Below the pieces are notes generated by a model. That model ran no database searches. It was not told where the DNA came from and saw only the letters and a program-made list of their open reading frames with translations. Shown in pieces: positions 1-11,170 of a stretch of DNA of 64,000 nt; position 1 is the stretch's first letter; the number at the start of each line of letters is the position of its first letter. A program made the translations under genes and the position numbers. This stretch comes from Chitinophaga sp. E66. GTDB lineage: Bacteria; Bacteroidota; Bacteroidia; Chitinophagales; Chitinophagaceae. Location: positions 4,807,001 to 4,871,000 of the forward strand of contig CP079103.1 of assembly GCA_019285755.1 (NCBI GenBank), in the 5' to 3' direction.

Positions 1-665
1 CGGCGGCAGCAACGGCGCGCTGGCGGCGATGTTCGGTCCCGCTTCCCTCAACGGCCGCGGACTGGTGGCTACCAGCCCCATCCTGTACAACGCCCCGTTC
101 TGGAAAGCCACAGACAAACGCCGCGCACTGTTGCAGGTCTTCCAGGCGACTACAGGCTCCCGGTACTACTTCAACTACAAATACCGCGACTACACCACCC
201 GCGCCGACTGGGCGCCGCTCATCCGCTATGCGGAAGTGCTGCTCACCGCTGCGGAAGCGCATGCCCGCAAAGGCGAGAACCTGCGCGCACTGGCATTGCT
301 GAATGCCGTGCGTAACCGTTCGGTGGAAGTGGCCGATCAGTTCATCCTTCCCCTGCCGATCTCGTGCTGGCCATCCTGCAGGAGCGCCGCATCGAACTGG
401 CGGGCGAAGGCCGCCGCTGGGCAGATATCCACCGCCTGGCGCTGGATGCGCAATACGGCTTCAGGGGCATCCCCGCCAAAATGAAAAAGGAGCAGATGAA
501 GCTGGACGGTACAGATTACAATGCCGTAACGCCCCCACCTTCCCCGCTACCGGCGGCGTGCCCTCCTACGCGTACGAGAGCTTCCGTTTCCTCTGGCCCA
601 TCCCGGCAGAAGAAACCGCTGCGAATCCTACGCTGAAGGCGCAGCAGAACAAACTGTCCGACTAA
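1..665 (+). CDS. SusD/RagB-family outer-membrane lipoprotein, C-terminal part
   Basis: C-terminal part of a SusD-type surface lipoprotein, the lid that binds substrate above a SusC channel; its 5' end lies left of the window. Visible hallmarks are the helix APLIRYAEVLLTAAEAHAR, then ERRIELAGEGRRWADIHRL, and the usual family ending FLWPIPAEETAANPTLKAQQ. These three pieces lie in three different frames, with breaks near 345-360 and 530-540, so the gene is frameshifted as read. The stop at 663-665 is followed about 50 bp later by a perfect terminator, so this is the last gene of a plus-strand operon, presumably with its SusC partner upstream. The substrate cannot be told. Confidence 0.85.
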
Positions 666-715
666 ACGCTTTCTTTGGATATGTATTAATTTTTCATCTA
701 TCGTACTGACCAATA

Positions 716-743
716 GCGCCGCGGTTCCCCGCGGCGCTTTTTT
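716..743 (+). terminator. Rho-independent terminator after the SusD gene
   Basis: Perfect 9-bp stem GCGCCGCGG / CCGCGGCGC around a TTCC loop, followed directly by six T. It closes the plus-strand operon ending with the SusD fragment. Confidence 0.9.
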
Positions 744-807
744 ATGCTGCCGGGCGCATCGCAACAATGACGCAACCGGTATTGTTAATTATCAGTAACT
801 TGACGGC

Positions 808-1115
808 ATGAAAGAAGAATACATCGGTCTTCCTTTGGTGAAGAATGAAACGGACCATCAGTTCGAACTGACGCTGGAAGGGCATACCGCTATCATCGTT
901 TACAAGGAAAGCGGCAGCAAGATATGGCTCATACATACCGAAGCGCCCGCAGAACTGGAGGGTAAAGGCGTAGCCACGGCGCTGATCGAAAAGACGCTCG
1001 CTTACCTTGAAGAAAACCACTACACCCTGGTGCCGCTTTGCCCCTTGTGGTCGCCTACCTGAAGCGCCATCCGGAATGGAAACGCATCGTAGACCCTTCC
1101 GTCACTAACCTGTAG
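808..1115 (+). CDS. small GNAT-like N-acetyltransferase (first of a tandem pair)
   Basis: About 102 residues, the size of the short Gcn5-related acetyltransferase-like proteins of the YjdJ type. The acetyl-CoA-binding turn is visible as LEGKGVATALIEKTL (residues about 50-65). Preceding strands read IWLIHTEAP. A base is lost near 1038-1045: after PLCP the frame changes and the natural end is VVAYLKRHPEWKRIVDPSV, stopping at 1113-1115. The next gene starts 5 bp later and encodes a paralogue, so the two are co-transcribed. The substrate is unknown; small GNATs of this kind are rarely characterised. Confidence 0.75.
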
Positions 1116-1120
1116 CGCAG

Positions 1121-1425
1121 ATGGAACAACCGCAGCACACCGTCATCAACAACGAAGCCAACCAGCAACTGGAAGTCTGGATCGATGGCGAAGTTGCCGT
1201 GCTGACATATCGTTATTACAAAAAGGATATTGCGTTCATGCATACCACCGTGCCTGCCACGATGGAAGGAAAGGGCGTGGCCACCGCACTGGCGAAGGAA
1301 GCCTTCCGGCTGGCCGCGTCTTTGAAGAAGCTGGTAATGGTGTATTGTCCGTTTGTGGCGGGGTTCGTGCAGCGGCACCCGAATACCGCGCTCAGCTGGA
1401 TCCGCAATATTACGGTAAGCGGTAA
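1121..1425 (+). CDS. small GNAT-like N-acetyltransferase (second of a tandem pair)
   Basis: Paralogue of the preceding gene, with the same core MEGKGVATALAKEAFRLA and a matching end motif. As read, the frame runs on to 1456, but the conserved end QRHPEYRAQLDPQYYGKR appears one frame over, from 1381 to a TAA at 1423-1425. The equivalent spot in the first copy reads CCGGAA where this one reads CCGAA, which points to one lost G. With the corrected end, the gene overlaps the convergent methyltransferase by only 16 bp. Function is inferred from the fold only. Confidence 0.75.
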
Positions 1426-2054
1426 TTATCATTTCCTTTCCAGCACCGCCCCTTGAGAAAACGCATCTTCTCGAACGCTGCCGTTTCCCGCCAGCCGGCA
1501 TTTTCCCAGATATTCTGATGCTGCGGATTTGCATATAATACTTTTACGGGCCGCGGCTTTCGCACCAGGCTTTCCTTCACCCGTTCCACGAATTCCTCCA
1601 TCGCTGCTTCATTAAAAGGGTTGAACAGGAATATGACACCGGTATCATCCGGGATATCCATCTTCCTGGCATCTACGCAGGCTACGGTATAATTCCCTGG
1701 TTTCACAGCCGCGCATAACTCCGGGGAAAACTCCACGCCGGTGATGCGCTTAAACCCATATGCTTCCGCTACCGCAAGCATACGCCCTTTTCCACAGCCC
1801 ACGTCAAGGAAGCGCGTTTGCTTTTCCGGTCCGGTCACATGATCCATCAGGGTCTCCGCGGAATAATAATTAACGGGCTCATATTGCGTGGCCTGTGCTT
1901 TGGCATCGGCGGATATCGCATCGCCCAGGTAGTGCGTGCCAATAGTGCGGATGCCATACTTCCGCTCTCCCGCGATCTCCCGCTGGATGACGAACCAGGC
2001 CATTCCGATATCCCAATGCCAGGCCAGATAGAAAAAGTACCACAGGTAACGCAT
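1410..2054 (-). CDS. class I SAM-dependent methyltransferase
   Basis: A methyltransferase with a Rossmann-fold SAM site: motif I FLDVGCGKGRML, followed by an acidic second strand end (ITGVEFSPEL) and a motif IV-like segment VIFLFNPFN. The reading frame is open from 2111, but the upstream part runs through the terminator of the neighbouring gene, so the ATG at 2054 (MRYLWYFFYLAW) is the likely start; this gives about 214 residues. It is one of the few uninterrupted genes here. The N-terminal stretch is very aromatic and may lie on the membrane. The substrate cannot be predicted. It stands alone between two convergent/tandem units. Confidence 0.8.
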   Translation of the reverse strand: MRYLWYFFYLAWHWDIGMAWFVIQREIAGERKYGIRTIGTHYLGDAISADAKAQATQYEPVNYYSAETLMDHVTGPEKQTRFLDVGCGKGRMLAVAEAYGFKRITGVEFSPELCAAVKPGNYTVACVDARKMDIPDDTGVIFLFNPFNEAAMEEFVERVKESLVRKPRPVKVLYANPQHQNIWENAGWRETAAFEKMRFLKGRCWKGNDNYRLP

Positions 2055-2067
2055 CCGGGCAAGATAC

Positions 2068-2094
2068 AAAAACCCCGGCCCAAAAGGGCCGGGG
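2068..2094 (-). terminator. Rho-independent terminator of the sus/tlpA operon
   Basis: Stem CCCCGGCCC / GGGCCGGGG with an AAAA loop; on the minus strand it is followed by five T. It lies just after the TlpA-like gene and just before the methyltransferase start. Confidence 0.9.
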
Positions 2095-2122
2095 TAATTG
2101 CATGTTAGCATGATTTCCGTTT

Positions 2123-3910
2123 CTAAGGTGTTAATGCCATCTGTAATTGGACGCGAAGGCGAGATTCCACCTCCGGTCCTCGAATCCTATATTAGCAAAT
2201 CGTATCCGCCCGTTCTTGTCAATGACGTACGTGGCGGGAATGATGTTGAAGCCGAACTTTTCACTGATGTTGGTGTCGGTATTGTAGTACACCGGGAAGG
2301 AATATGTTTTGTTCCCCTTCCAGTTCTGCGCGTCTTGCAGGGTGTTCTTCGCTCCGGTGTTGATGATCATGAACACCACATCCGGATTGTCTTTGAAGCC
2401 GTCGTACAACTTCTGGACGAAGGGCATTTCCTGCATGCAGGGCACGCACCAGGTAGCCCAGAAATCGATGAGCACCACTTTGCCGCGGAGGCTTGCCGGA
2501 TCAACGGGCTTGCCTTTCAGGTCCACAAAGCTGTTCAATGCCGGCGCGGGGCGGTCGATCATTTGCTTTGCTACGGAAACCTTCAATTCCTCCAACCGCA
2601 GCGCATCAACGGCTGCAAGGTCTTCCTTCCGGTTGGTCGTGCGATAGAAGCGGCTCACGTTGTCGAGGGTCTCGTGATCGTGGGAAGCCGCCAGCGCTTC
2701 CTGCATATGTGCGGCAGCGTTAGCATCCTTTCCTTCCAGCATATCGATCAGGCCAACCATGGATAGCATGTTCCCTTTTGCCTGGGCGGTTACCGCGCGG
2801 CGGGTGCTGTCATCCACCTTCGGGACGATGTGACCTGTTTCCGGGAAGTACCGGATCAGCCCTGCAGGCCAGCGATCGGCCAGGGCCAATGCCTTTTCCG
2901 CGTAGGTGCGGGCCAGTGGTAATGCCACCGCGTTATCGATCAGGGTTTGCGCCATGCTTTTATAGAAGCGGGGCAGGTTGGGATCTTTCATTTCCAGGCG
3001 CACCTTGCCGGCGTGGTAAACGGTCCTGGCCGAATCCTTTGCGGCGGCGTAGAGGTCAAAGAGCTGGTCGTGGTAGGGCGAGAAGTCGTCCGCATTCGAC
3101 GCCGTTTCTGCTTTCAGCGCAGCTTCCAGCAGCCGGATACGTTTGGCCGTATCTTTTTCCTTCCCGATAAAATCCGCGCGGAGGCTGCGCCCAAGCCCGG
3201 ATTCCGGGTAGCGCTCCATCACTACTTTACGGATAGAATCCAGGCGGGTAGGTTCCTGCAGGATGAGGTACCCCATGGTTACTTTGTTCATGTTGCCACG
3301 GTCGGTGGGAGCGCTGTTCCATTTCTGCGCGATGAGATCGTGCGCCTGCTTACGGATGGCGGCCTTCTGCGCGGGAGACTCCGCCTTCCCTTCCTCATAC
3401 TTCAGCAGCCAGAGGCGGCAGTCGTAGTTATCCGGGTATGCCGCCAGCTCCTGTTTGTACAGGGCAACCATGATGGAATCGGCTTTAGGGATTTCCCCAT
3501 CTGGTTAGGCATGCTGCCGCCCTGGTAGTAAAGCGCATTGCGCACGGGCTTCCGTTTTTATATACCACCATTTCAAACAGCCTGTCGGCCGATGGCCTTT
3601 CGGTAATCTCCCCGCTCATCAGCTTGAAGGTGCAAAAGGCTGCGTAGGGCGCCAGCTGGAAGCTTATTGTCCACTTGCCGCCTTCCTTTTTCAAAGGCAT
3701 GGTGTAAGGCAGGTCGTATAGGTTGGAGTTGACGAATTGCAGCGTTACACCGGCCGCCCCGGCGGGGATAGGGCCTCCGGGAACGGAGGGGTCCAGCGTG
3801 ACGGTGACCGTTTGCCCCGGTTCGGGCTTTTCCGGCGAGATCACCACACGCTCTTGCGAGCGCGCGGTGAAACCGGAAGTCATGAGGAGGAGGATTACAA
3901 TCAGACGCAT
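2123..3910 (-). CDS. TlpA-like thioredoxin-fold protein with long N-terminal region
   Basis: Exported thiol-disulfide oxidoreductase of the AhpC/TSA-TlpA kind, about 595 residues. A signal peptide (MRLIVILLLMTSGFTARS) is followed by a beta-rich domain, a long alpha-helical middle resembling TPR-like repeats (about 150-420), and a C-terminal thioredoxin fold with the redox motif WATWCVPCMQEMPF near residue 490. Lost bases near 3548, 3485 and 2172 split it; the corrected end is EVESRLRVQLQMALTP with a stop at 2125-2123. The start is 7 bp after the SusD stop, so it is the last gene of the sigma/FecR/SusCD locus. Such proteins often accompany Sus loci; the true redox partner is unknown. Confidence 0.88.
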
Positions 3911-3916
3911 TACTAG

Positions 3917-5297
3917 TTATTTATATCCCTCATTTTGTGATAAGTTGATGTTGGTGCTACGGGCGTAAGCCGGGATAGGATAGAGCGTATCCGTAGCCTG
4001 CCAGTTGGTGCCTTTGATGGGGCCCAGCACGGCGGTGGAACGTTGGGTACGCTTCAGGTCGAACCAACGGTGGCCCCATTCGGCAAACAGCTCGAACTTG
4101 CGTTGTTGTTCTACCGCCAGGAGCAGTTGATCGCGATCCAGCGTTGTAGCCAGTACCGGCAGGTTGGCGCGAAGGCGGATGGAGTCAAGGTCGCTGCGGC
4201 CGTCTGTCAGTTTATTCTGACGGATACGCGCTTCGGCCCGGATGAGGAAATTGTTCCGCTACGCGGAGCACCATGGTATTTTCCTGGACCGGAGTTGCGT
4301 TGCGCACTTTGTATTTGGCGGGCCAGTAGTAGGTAGCGCCGGAAGCAAGCGTGCGGGTGCCGGTCCAGTTGGTAAGGCGGGCATCACCAGCCTCGAACCT
4401 GGGTATCAGGTTGATCGTATCCAACCGGAAGAGCGGGCCCGCCGTTGCGTTGGCAGGGATGGCCACCTGGGCCTCCCAGGTGTTCCTGCCACCGGCAACG
4501 TTCACGCTTTGCAGCTGGAAGAGGGCTTCGCGGCTGTTAGCGAGGAATACGCTGTTGAGATTCTTCAGGAGCTCATAATTACCGTTAGTGATCACGGTAT
4601 TCGATTCCATTTCAGCCAGTGCCCATTCGTGACGGTAGAGATACACTCGCCAGCATGGCGGAAGCCACCGCCTTATTGGGGCGCACGCGGTTACCGTTGG
4701 GGTAGTTGTCGCCCAGTAATTGTTTAGCGGCTTTCAGATCTTCCACCACCTGGTTATATACTGTTTCAGACTTCTCCCGGCCCAGTTTCTCGGAAACGCG
4801 ATAGTCGGTGGTCAGTACCAGCGGTACGTCGCCATACATGTTCACGAGATAGAAATAGAAGTAAGCGCGCATAAAACGGGCTTCACCAGCAGCTGATCTT
4901 TTACAGCCGGCGTAAGCGAAGTGGAGGCGGTCAATCCTTCTACACAGGCATTAGTGGTGTAGATATAACTATAGATAGCGTTCCAGAAACGCTCCACGTA
5001 TGTGCTCTGCGGCAGCAGGCGGGCCTGTCTGAATACATCATAATCTTCGAAGGCGCTGGCATAGTAAACATCGTCCGCATGGATGCCTGCCAGGAAATTC
5101 ATCATCACGTTACCCCAGAGATAGTTGAGGCTGTTCATGGAAATGTAAATACCAGTTACAGCAGAAGTTGCATTCTTGTCGTCTTTAAACACGAGCTCGT
5201 CTACTACCTCTGTCTTAGGCGTTGGTGTATCCAGGTATTTGTTACAGGATGCCGTTAATGAAGCGGCAAATATGATAAGAAGCGAAAATCGTTTCAT
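3917..5297 (-). CDS. SusD/RagB-family nutrient-binding lipoprotein
   Basis: SusD-type lipoprotein of about 461 residues. The N-terminus MKRFSLLIIFAASLTASC is a lipoprotein signal with the lipobox cysteine in SCNKYLDTPTPKT. Conserved SusD elements follow: YFYFYLVNMYGDVPLV, NPNKAVASAML-like helix, and the C-terminal FAEWGHRWFDLKR and YPIPAYARSTNINLSQNEGY. Frame breaks lie near 4870, 4630 and 4250. It starts 21 bp after the SusC stop and ends 7 bp before the TlpA-like gene, so it is transcribed with both. It would pair with SusC at 5319-8587 to import an oligosaccharide or peptide of unknown type. Confidence 0.93.
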
Positions 5298-5318
5298 CTT
5301 GATGCTTTTGGATGGTTA

Positions 5319-8300
5319 TTATAAACTCAGCTGAATACCCGCGGTGATGGTCTTAACCGGTGGCAGGGTGATACCTTTCGTTTCCGGATCCATTCCCTTA
5401 TAGTTGGTAAACGTTAACAGGTTCTGTGCATTCACATATACAGTAGCCCTGCTCAGCTTTATTTTCTTTGCATATTCCGACAGGTCGTACCGCAGCGAAA
5501 CGTTCTTCAGGCGGATATAGCTGGCATTGCCCCATACCGCGTTAGACAAACGGTACACATCGAACAGCGAGTTAGCCTGTATGGTAGTAGCACGGGGATG
5601 TCAGTAATATCGCCAGGTTTCTGCCAGCGGTCGAGCGCTTCCCGGCCCTGATTGAAACGGGTACCGTATGCATTCGCCAATCTGCCGTAATTGTATTCAC
5701 CGCCCTCTTGTTGCACGAACTGGAAAAGGAAGTCTAATTCTACTTTCTTATACCGTAACGAGTTTTGCAGACCGCCATAGAATTCGGGCATGGTTGAGCC
5801 CAGGATTACGAAATCGGTAAATTCAACCGGCCGGCCGCCGCTTCCGTCTTTTGTCCAGAATACGGGCACACCGTTGGCAGAATCCACATATTGGAACTGA
5901 TACCCTTTCACGATCGTAATCGGTTCGCCCACAACGTAGTCATTACGATAGCTGGAATTCTCGATATCGTCAAATTTCTTCAGTTTGTTTTTCGGGATCG
6001 TGATATTGAAGGAAGAAGTCCAGGTAAAGTTTTCCCGACGGATGTTGTCTGTGGAGATATCCATTTCCCAGCCATTGTTCTGCACAACCGCGTTGAAGTT
6101 ATCGCGCAATTCGCTGAAACCTACCTGCGGGGTAAGGGCGAGATCAATCAGCTGGTTATCTGTCAGGTTATGATAATAACCGGCGTTGAAATTAATGCGG
6201 TTATTCAGGAAACTCAGTTCCAACCCCAGCTCCGTCTTGCGGGTTTCTTCCCAGCGATATTCCGGATTCGCGATACGGGAGGGCAGAAGGCCCGTGCTTC
6301 CGTCATATACATATGCGCTGTTGGATCTGCTCCAGCTGGCGAGGTAATCGTAATACCCGATGTTGTCGCTACCTACGGAGCCATAGCTACCGCGCAGTTT
6401 ACCGTGAGAGAGCCAGGACAGTTCCTTCATCCAGGGTTCTTCAGAGAATACCCATGCGGCGCCTACCGCACCAAAGGTACCCCAACGGTTGTCTGGCCCG
6501 AACTTGGTGGACCCGTCTCTCCTGAAGCTGGCGTTCAGGATATATTTACCATCCCAGTTATACGTTGCACGGCCAAAGACCGAGTTGTAGCGGTACATGT
6601 AGTAGATGAGGTTCTCGTTCCGAACGCCGGCTGAATCCATGATATGCATGTAAGCATCGTCCGAGAACCGGCTGGCATCCGTTCGTTTACCGTCGCGGAT
6701 ACTCTCCTGCCAGGAAGCGCCAGCCATTACGCTGAAATCACCTTTCCCGATAGTCTTTTTATATTCAACCTGGGGTTCAAACACATAAGAATGCGCTTTC
6801 ACATCCCCGAAATACGTAAAGGCGTTGGCAGCATTTGCCGGGTTGAGGCTTACCGGCGGCGTGATCTGCATTTGATCCATGGCGTTGTGTGTGTAACCGC
6901 CGGTCACCTTGGCGGTAAGTCCGGGTAGTACCATATAGCGGATCTCACCATTCGCGATGAGGTTCCGGGTTTTGATTCGTAGGTACGCGACAGCGCCGCG
7001 ATAGGATTCTGCTCACTACCGAACCAGTAAAAGGAACCATCGTTATTATACACCGGATAATTCGGAGAAAGGTTATACACATACGACATATCGCTGGGCA
7101 AAGAGTTATTCTTGTCAGCACTGTAGTTGGCGCTCACTCTGAAACCAAAGCGATTGTCTTTGCTGTTATGATCGAGATTGAAACGGCCCGTTCCGCGGTT
7201 ATAAGCGAGATCATTGGGCAACACGGTGGTTTCCTTCCTCCGGTACCACTCAGCATATAATGTGTTTGCTGCGTTCCGCCGGATACGGAAAGCTGTGCTT
7301 CCGATTGGTTAGCCGTGTTTCCGATCAACCGTTTCTGCCAGTCGTTATACTCCGTCTGGCTCCACTCGGTAAGATCAGGTGCGTTATCGACGGTAGGCGT
7401 TAAATTGTCGTTCGCAAACGCCTCCTTACGCATGGCCAGATACTCTGAAGTGTTCAACATGTCCATTCTGTTCACCACTTTGCTGGCGCCACTGTAAACA
7501 TTGGCATTGATGGTCGGCTTGCCGGACCTGCCTTTCTTCGTGGTGATCATCACCACGCCGTTGGCTGCGCGGGAACCGTAAATGGCCGTCGCATCGGCAT
7601 CCTTCAGCACGTCGATCCTTTCAATGTCTGCAGGGTTCAGTGCGGAAAGCGGGCTCTGGAAGCCGCCTGCCACCGGGATGCTGGTATTCATCGGTTGATC
7701 CGGTATGGCACACCGTCAATCACGTACAAAGGTCCGTTCGCCTGCAGCAGGGAGTTCTGGCCGCGGAGCGTTACGTTGAACGTAGTACCCGGCAGGCCGC
7801 TGCTGGAAGTAATGAACAACCCGGGAACGCGGCCCTGCATGGTAGCCAGCGGATCGGTAACGGGGCTATTGGCAATGTCCTTGCTTCTCACGGAAGACAC
7901 GGAGCCGGTGAGGCTCTTGCGCACCGCGGAGCCGTAACCGATCACCACCGCTTCGTCTAGCGAGCTGATGGAAGGCTTGAGGCGGATGCTGAGGGCGCCG
8001 TTACCCACGGTCACCTCCTGCTGCTCGTAGCCGATATAGGTGATGACCAATACATCGCCCGGCCGGGCATCCAGTTTAAACTTGCCATCTACGTCAGTAG
8101 ACGCTCCCAGCTGGGAGCCCTTGATGCGGACGGTCACCCCGGGCAGCGGGGTGCCGTCGGTACCGGTAATGGTACCGGTTACTTCCTGTTTAACTTCTTT
8201 GGCGGAAGGAGCGGTGGAAGCAATGGCTTTCGGTTTGATGAAGATCGTCTTGTCCTTTACGGAATAATCCAGCGGCTGGTCTTTGAATACCGCCACCAGG

Positions 8301-8587
8301 AATGTCTCCAGCGGTTGGTTGCTGGCCTGGATGGTTACTTTTTCCGCATTGCGCAGCAGTTCCCTGTCATAGAAGAACAGGTAGCCGGTTTGCCGCTTCA
8401 CGGCAGAGAACACCTCTTCGAGCGAAGCGTTCTGCAACTTCACGGTCACCTTCTGGGCATAGGTGGCGGCCGATACATTCAGGCAGGCCGCCAGGATAAG
8501 AAATGCTGTCCATCTCATGATTCGTCTGAGTTTGGTTGAGCGCGGCCCCTTCAAAAAACGGGGGCGGGCATGATCGGTCAATTGCAT
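5319..8587 (-). CDS. SusC-family TonB-dependent outer-membrane transporter with STN domain
   Basis: Large TonB-dependent transporter (about 1090 residues). After a signal segment ([20 protein letters not shown] at 8518; an upstream ATG at 8587 gives the longer form used here) comes an STN-like signalling domain ([19 protein letters not shown]), a carboxypeptidase-D-like repeat ([20 protein letters not shown]), the SusC plug signature [20 protein letters not shown], and a beta barrel ending [15 protein letters not shown]. Frame breaks near 7690, 7220, 6920 and 5558. The STN domain plus the FecR gene upstream implies cell-surface signalling: substrate binding is relayed to the anti-sigma factor. 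A 15-bp motif at 8583-8597 is shared with the other SusC gene in the window. Confidence 0.93.
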
Positions 8588-8597
8588 AGATTTGCAT
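8583..8597. repeat. 15-bp motif shared by both SusC leaders (copy 1)
   Basis: The minus strand reads ATGCAAATCTATGCA, identical to 59561-59575 in front of the other SusC gene. It is partly palindromic. Either it is a conserved start of the protein (Met-Gln-Ile-Tyr-Ala) that is out of frame through an indel, or a regulatory site. Confidence 0.6.
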
Positions 8598-8682
8598 TGT
8601 CTGGTTAATAGTAATTCAAGTTCGTTGCTAAGCTGCCTGACATTCGCCGGGGTGGGTCCAATCACCTCCGGTTTCTGTTTTT

Positions 8683-9857
8683 TTATATTGGTTGTATGAT
8701 GATTTTCGATCCTTCTATCGTGAACGTCATCCCCGATACCCGCAGTCCTTCCAGCACGTCCTGCAAAGGCAGGTTCCGTTGTATTTCGCCGTCGAACCGG
8801 CGGTCGGGCACTTTGCCGCGGTATTCCACATCCACATCGTACCAGCGCTGTAATTGCCGCATAACGGCTTTTACATCTGCATTCCGAAGTAAAACACGGC
8901 GTTCCTCCAGGCCAGGGCCTCTTCCACATCCGGCCGCGCCTCTATGACGGGAGCGCCGTTGGTGATGGCCGCCTGCTGGCCGGGCTGCAATTGTTTCGTT
9001 TGCCCCGCTGCCGTTACCGCCACCGATCCGCTTACCAGGGTAGCGCGGATGGCCGGCTCATCCGTATAGGCGTTGATATTGAACTCTGTCCCCAACACGG
9101 CCACTTCCGCTTTGCCATCCACCGCTACCTTGAAAGGCTTCGCGGCATCCGGGCGCACTTCAAAAAAGGCTTCTCCCGTCAGTTCCACATTTCTTACCCC
9201 GGCCCGAATGCCACCGGGAACCGCAGCGAGGATTCGGCATTGAGCCATACCTGCGACCCGTCTGGCAGCGAGATGCGGAATTGTCCGCCGCGCGGCGTAC
9301 GGAGCGTATTGTATTGTAGCTCCCCTTCCGGCCGGCCCGCCTGGTACACGAGGCTGCCGCCCTGTTGGCTGGCCGTGGCCCCTGTTGCGCGAAGGTCTGG
9401 TTGCCGGCGCTGTCCAGCGGGATGGTGGTGCCATCTGCCAGGGTGAGCACCGCTTTGCTCGTGGCGGGCAGGATGACCTGCTGCACCGCTGCCACGGGCG
9501 CGTCGGGAGTCCGCCCCGGCTTCCAGAGCCAGAGTCCGGCGGCGGCGGCGATCGTTACGGCCGCAGCGGCCCACCAGCGGTAATTCAGTCGCCTCACCTT
9601 CTCCCCTTCGTTGTCCGCCGGGGCGGGAAAGTGTTTTTCGGCGAACCGTTGCCAGGCGGCCTGCTCATCCGGCTCCCGAATTGCTTCAACCGGGACTGCA
9701 GCCCCGGGGCGCTTGTCATCCGGTTGTAGAAGTCGCGGTGCTGCGGGTCGGCAGACAGCCATTCCTGCAGTTCACGGGCCTCGGCTTCCGTCTGTTCGCC
9801 GCGCAGTTCCTTCAGGATCAGTTCGGCGGGTCTTTGTATCAGTTGTGGGTCCAACAT
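8683..9857 (-). CDS. FecR-family anti-sigma factor
   Basis: Inner-membrane anti-sigma/signal transducer of about 392 residues. A short cytosolic N-terminal domain (AELILKELRGEQTEAEAREL) precedes one membrane segment (WWAAAAVTIAAAAGLWLW), then the periplasmic FecR domain (ISLPDGSQVWLNAESSLRFP, VAVLGTEFNINAY) and a C-terminal domain like DUF4974 ending GSKIIIQPI. Breaks near 9680, 9375, 9200 and 8872. The ATG at 9857 is preferred over an adjacent TTG. It lies 96 bp upstream of SusC; its cognate sigma factor is probably the gene at 11171-11777, separated by an opposite-strand gene. Confidence 0.9.
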
Positions 9858-10038
9858 CAATTTTATTATATGGATTACTATAGAAACAAGCGATTCGTTA
9901 TTTCGATGACAAGATTTCCAGACTTTTTTGAAAAATCTTTATTCGCGGGTAAGCACCGGAGATTTATCTTCCCCGCATCAAAATATTCCGGCGCTTCGTT
10001 CGTCAACATAAACAACCGCGATATCCGGCCTTCCATTC

Positions 10039-11165
10039 ATGAGAAGATTCTATAAAACACTGAAATACATGACGATTACATTATTAGTGGTCGTGATCCT
10101 TGTAACGGTCACCGCCTGGATATATATGAAAAGGCCGCAGTTCGGCGCACTGCCGGAAGGCAAGCGCTGGGAAGCCATCCAACAATCCCCGCACTTTAAA
10201 GACGGCCGGTTCCGCAACCTGGAAGAAACGCCGGTGATAGCCGAGGGTTACTCCATGCCGGGCGAGATATACAAAACCCTCTTCCGCAGCTTCCCCAACC
10301 GCGAGCCCATTGATTCGCTCCCTTCCATCAAAACCGATCTGCTGAACGCCCCGCGCGACAGCGATATGATTGTCTGGTTCGGGCATTCCTCCTTCTTTTT
10401 GCAGCTGGACGGCGTCCGCTTTCTCGTAGACCCCGTTTTCAGCGGGAAGGCATCGCCCTGCCCGGCGGCGTAAGGGCTTATAAAGGCAGCGACATATACA
10501 CGGCCGCGGATATGCCCGAGATCGATTACATGCTCCTGTCGCACGACCATTACGACCACCTCGACTATGAGACGGCCCTGGCACTGAAAGACAAGGTAAA
10601 GCACGTGGTATGCGGCCTCGGCGCCGGCGCGCATTACGAACGCTGGGGATACCGGCCGGAACAGATCATCGAAAAAGACTGGTACGAGCAGCTGGAGATA
10701 GCGCCGGGCTACACCATCTTCACCGAATCCACCCATCATGATTCGGGCAGGGGTTCACCCGCGGTCAAAGCCTCTGGCTAAGCTTCTACATCCGTGCGCC
10801 GCATATGAGCGTGTATTATAGCGGAGACGGGGATATGATGCGCGATTTATGGAGATCTTCCAGAAGCATGGGGCACCCGACTGGGCAATTATGGAATGCG
10901 GCCAATACAATGAAGCCTGGCAGTCTGTGCATGAATTACCGGAAGAAGTGGCGAAGGCCACGCAGGAGCTGCAGGCGCGGAATATGATGACGGTCCATCA
11001 CTCCAAGTTCACGCTGGCTCAGCACCCTGGTACGAGCCCCTGGAGAAGATCTCCGGGTATTCACAAGGCAAACCCTACCGGCTGGCGACACCCATGATCG
11101 GGGAAGCAGTACGGTTACATGATCACTCCCAAACTTTTGCACAATGGTGGAAAAATATGCAGTAA
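10039..11165 (+). CDS. MBL-fold metal-dependent hydrolase, membrane-anchored (NAPE-PLD/UlaG type)
   Basis: Metallo-beta-lactamase-fold hydrolase of about 376 residues with an N-terminal membrane anchor (YMTITLLVVVILVTVTAWIY). The segment MIVWFGHSSFFLQLDGVRFL is typical of the NAPE-PLD/UlaG branch (Lactamase_B_2), and the metal-binding motif is SHDHYDHLDY near residue 170; later ligands sit in STHHDSGRG and SVYYSGDGD. Breaks near 10450, 10760, 10845 and 11025; the end is AQWWKNMQ at 11165. Phospholipase-like or lactonase-like activity is possible, but the substrate is not predictable. Its stop is 5 bp from that of the convergent sigma gene, and it interrupts the usual sigma-FecR order. Confidence 0.82.
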
Positions 11166-11170
11166 GCCCC

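Noticed and set aside
1426-1456. C-terminus of the second GNAT-like protein as read (to 1456)
   Set aside because: The paralogue's ending appears one frame over and stops at 1425.
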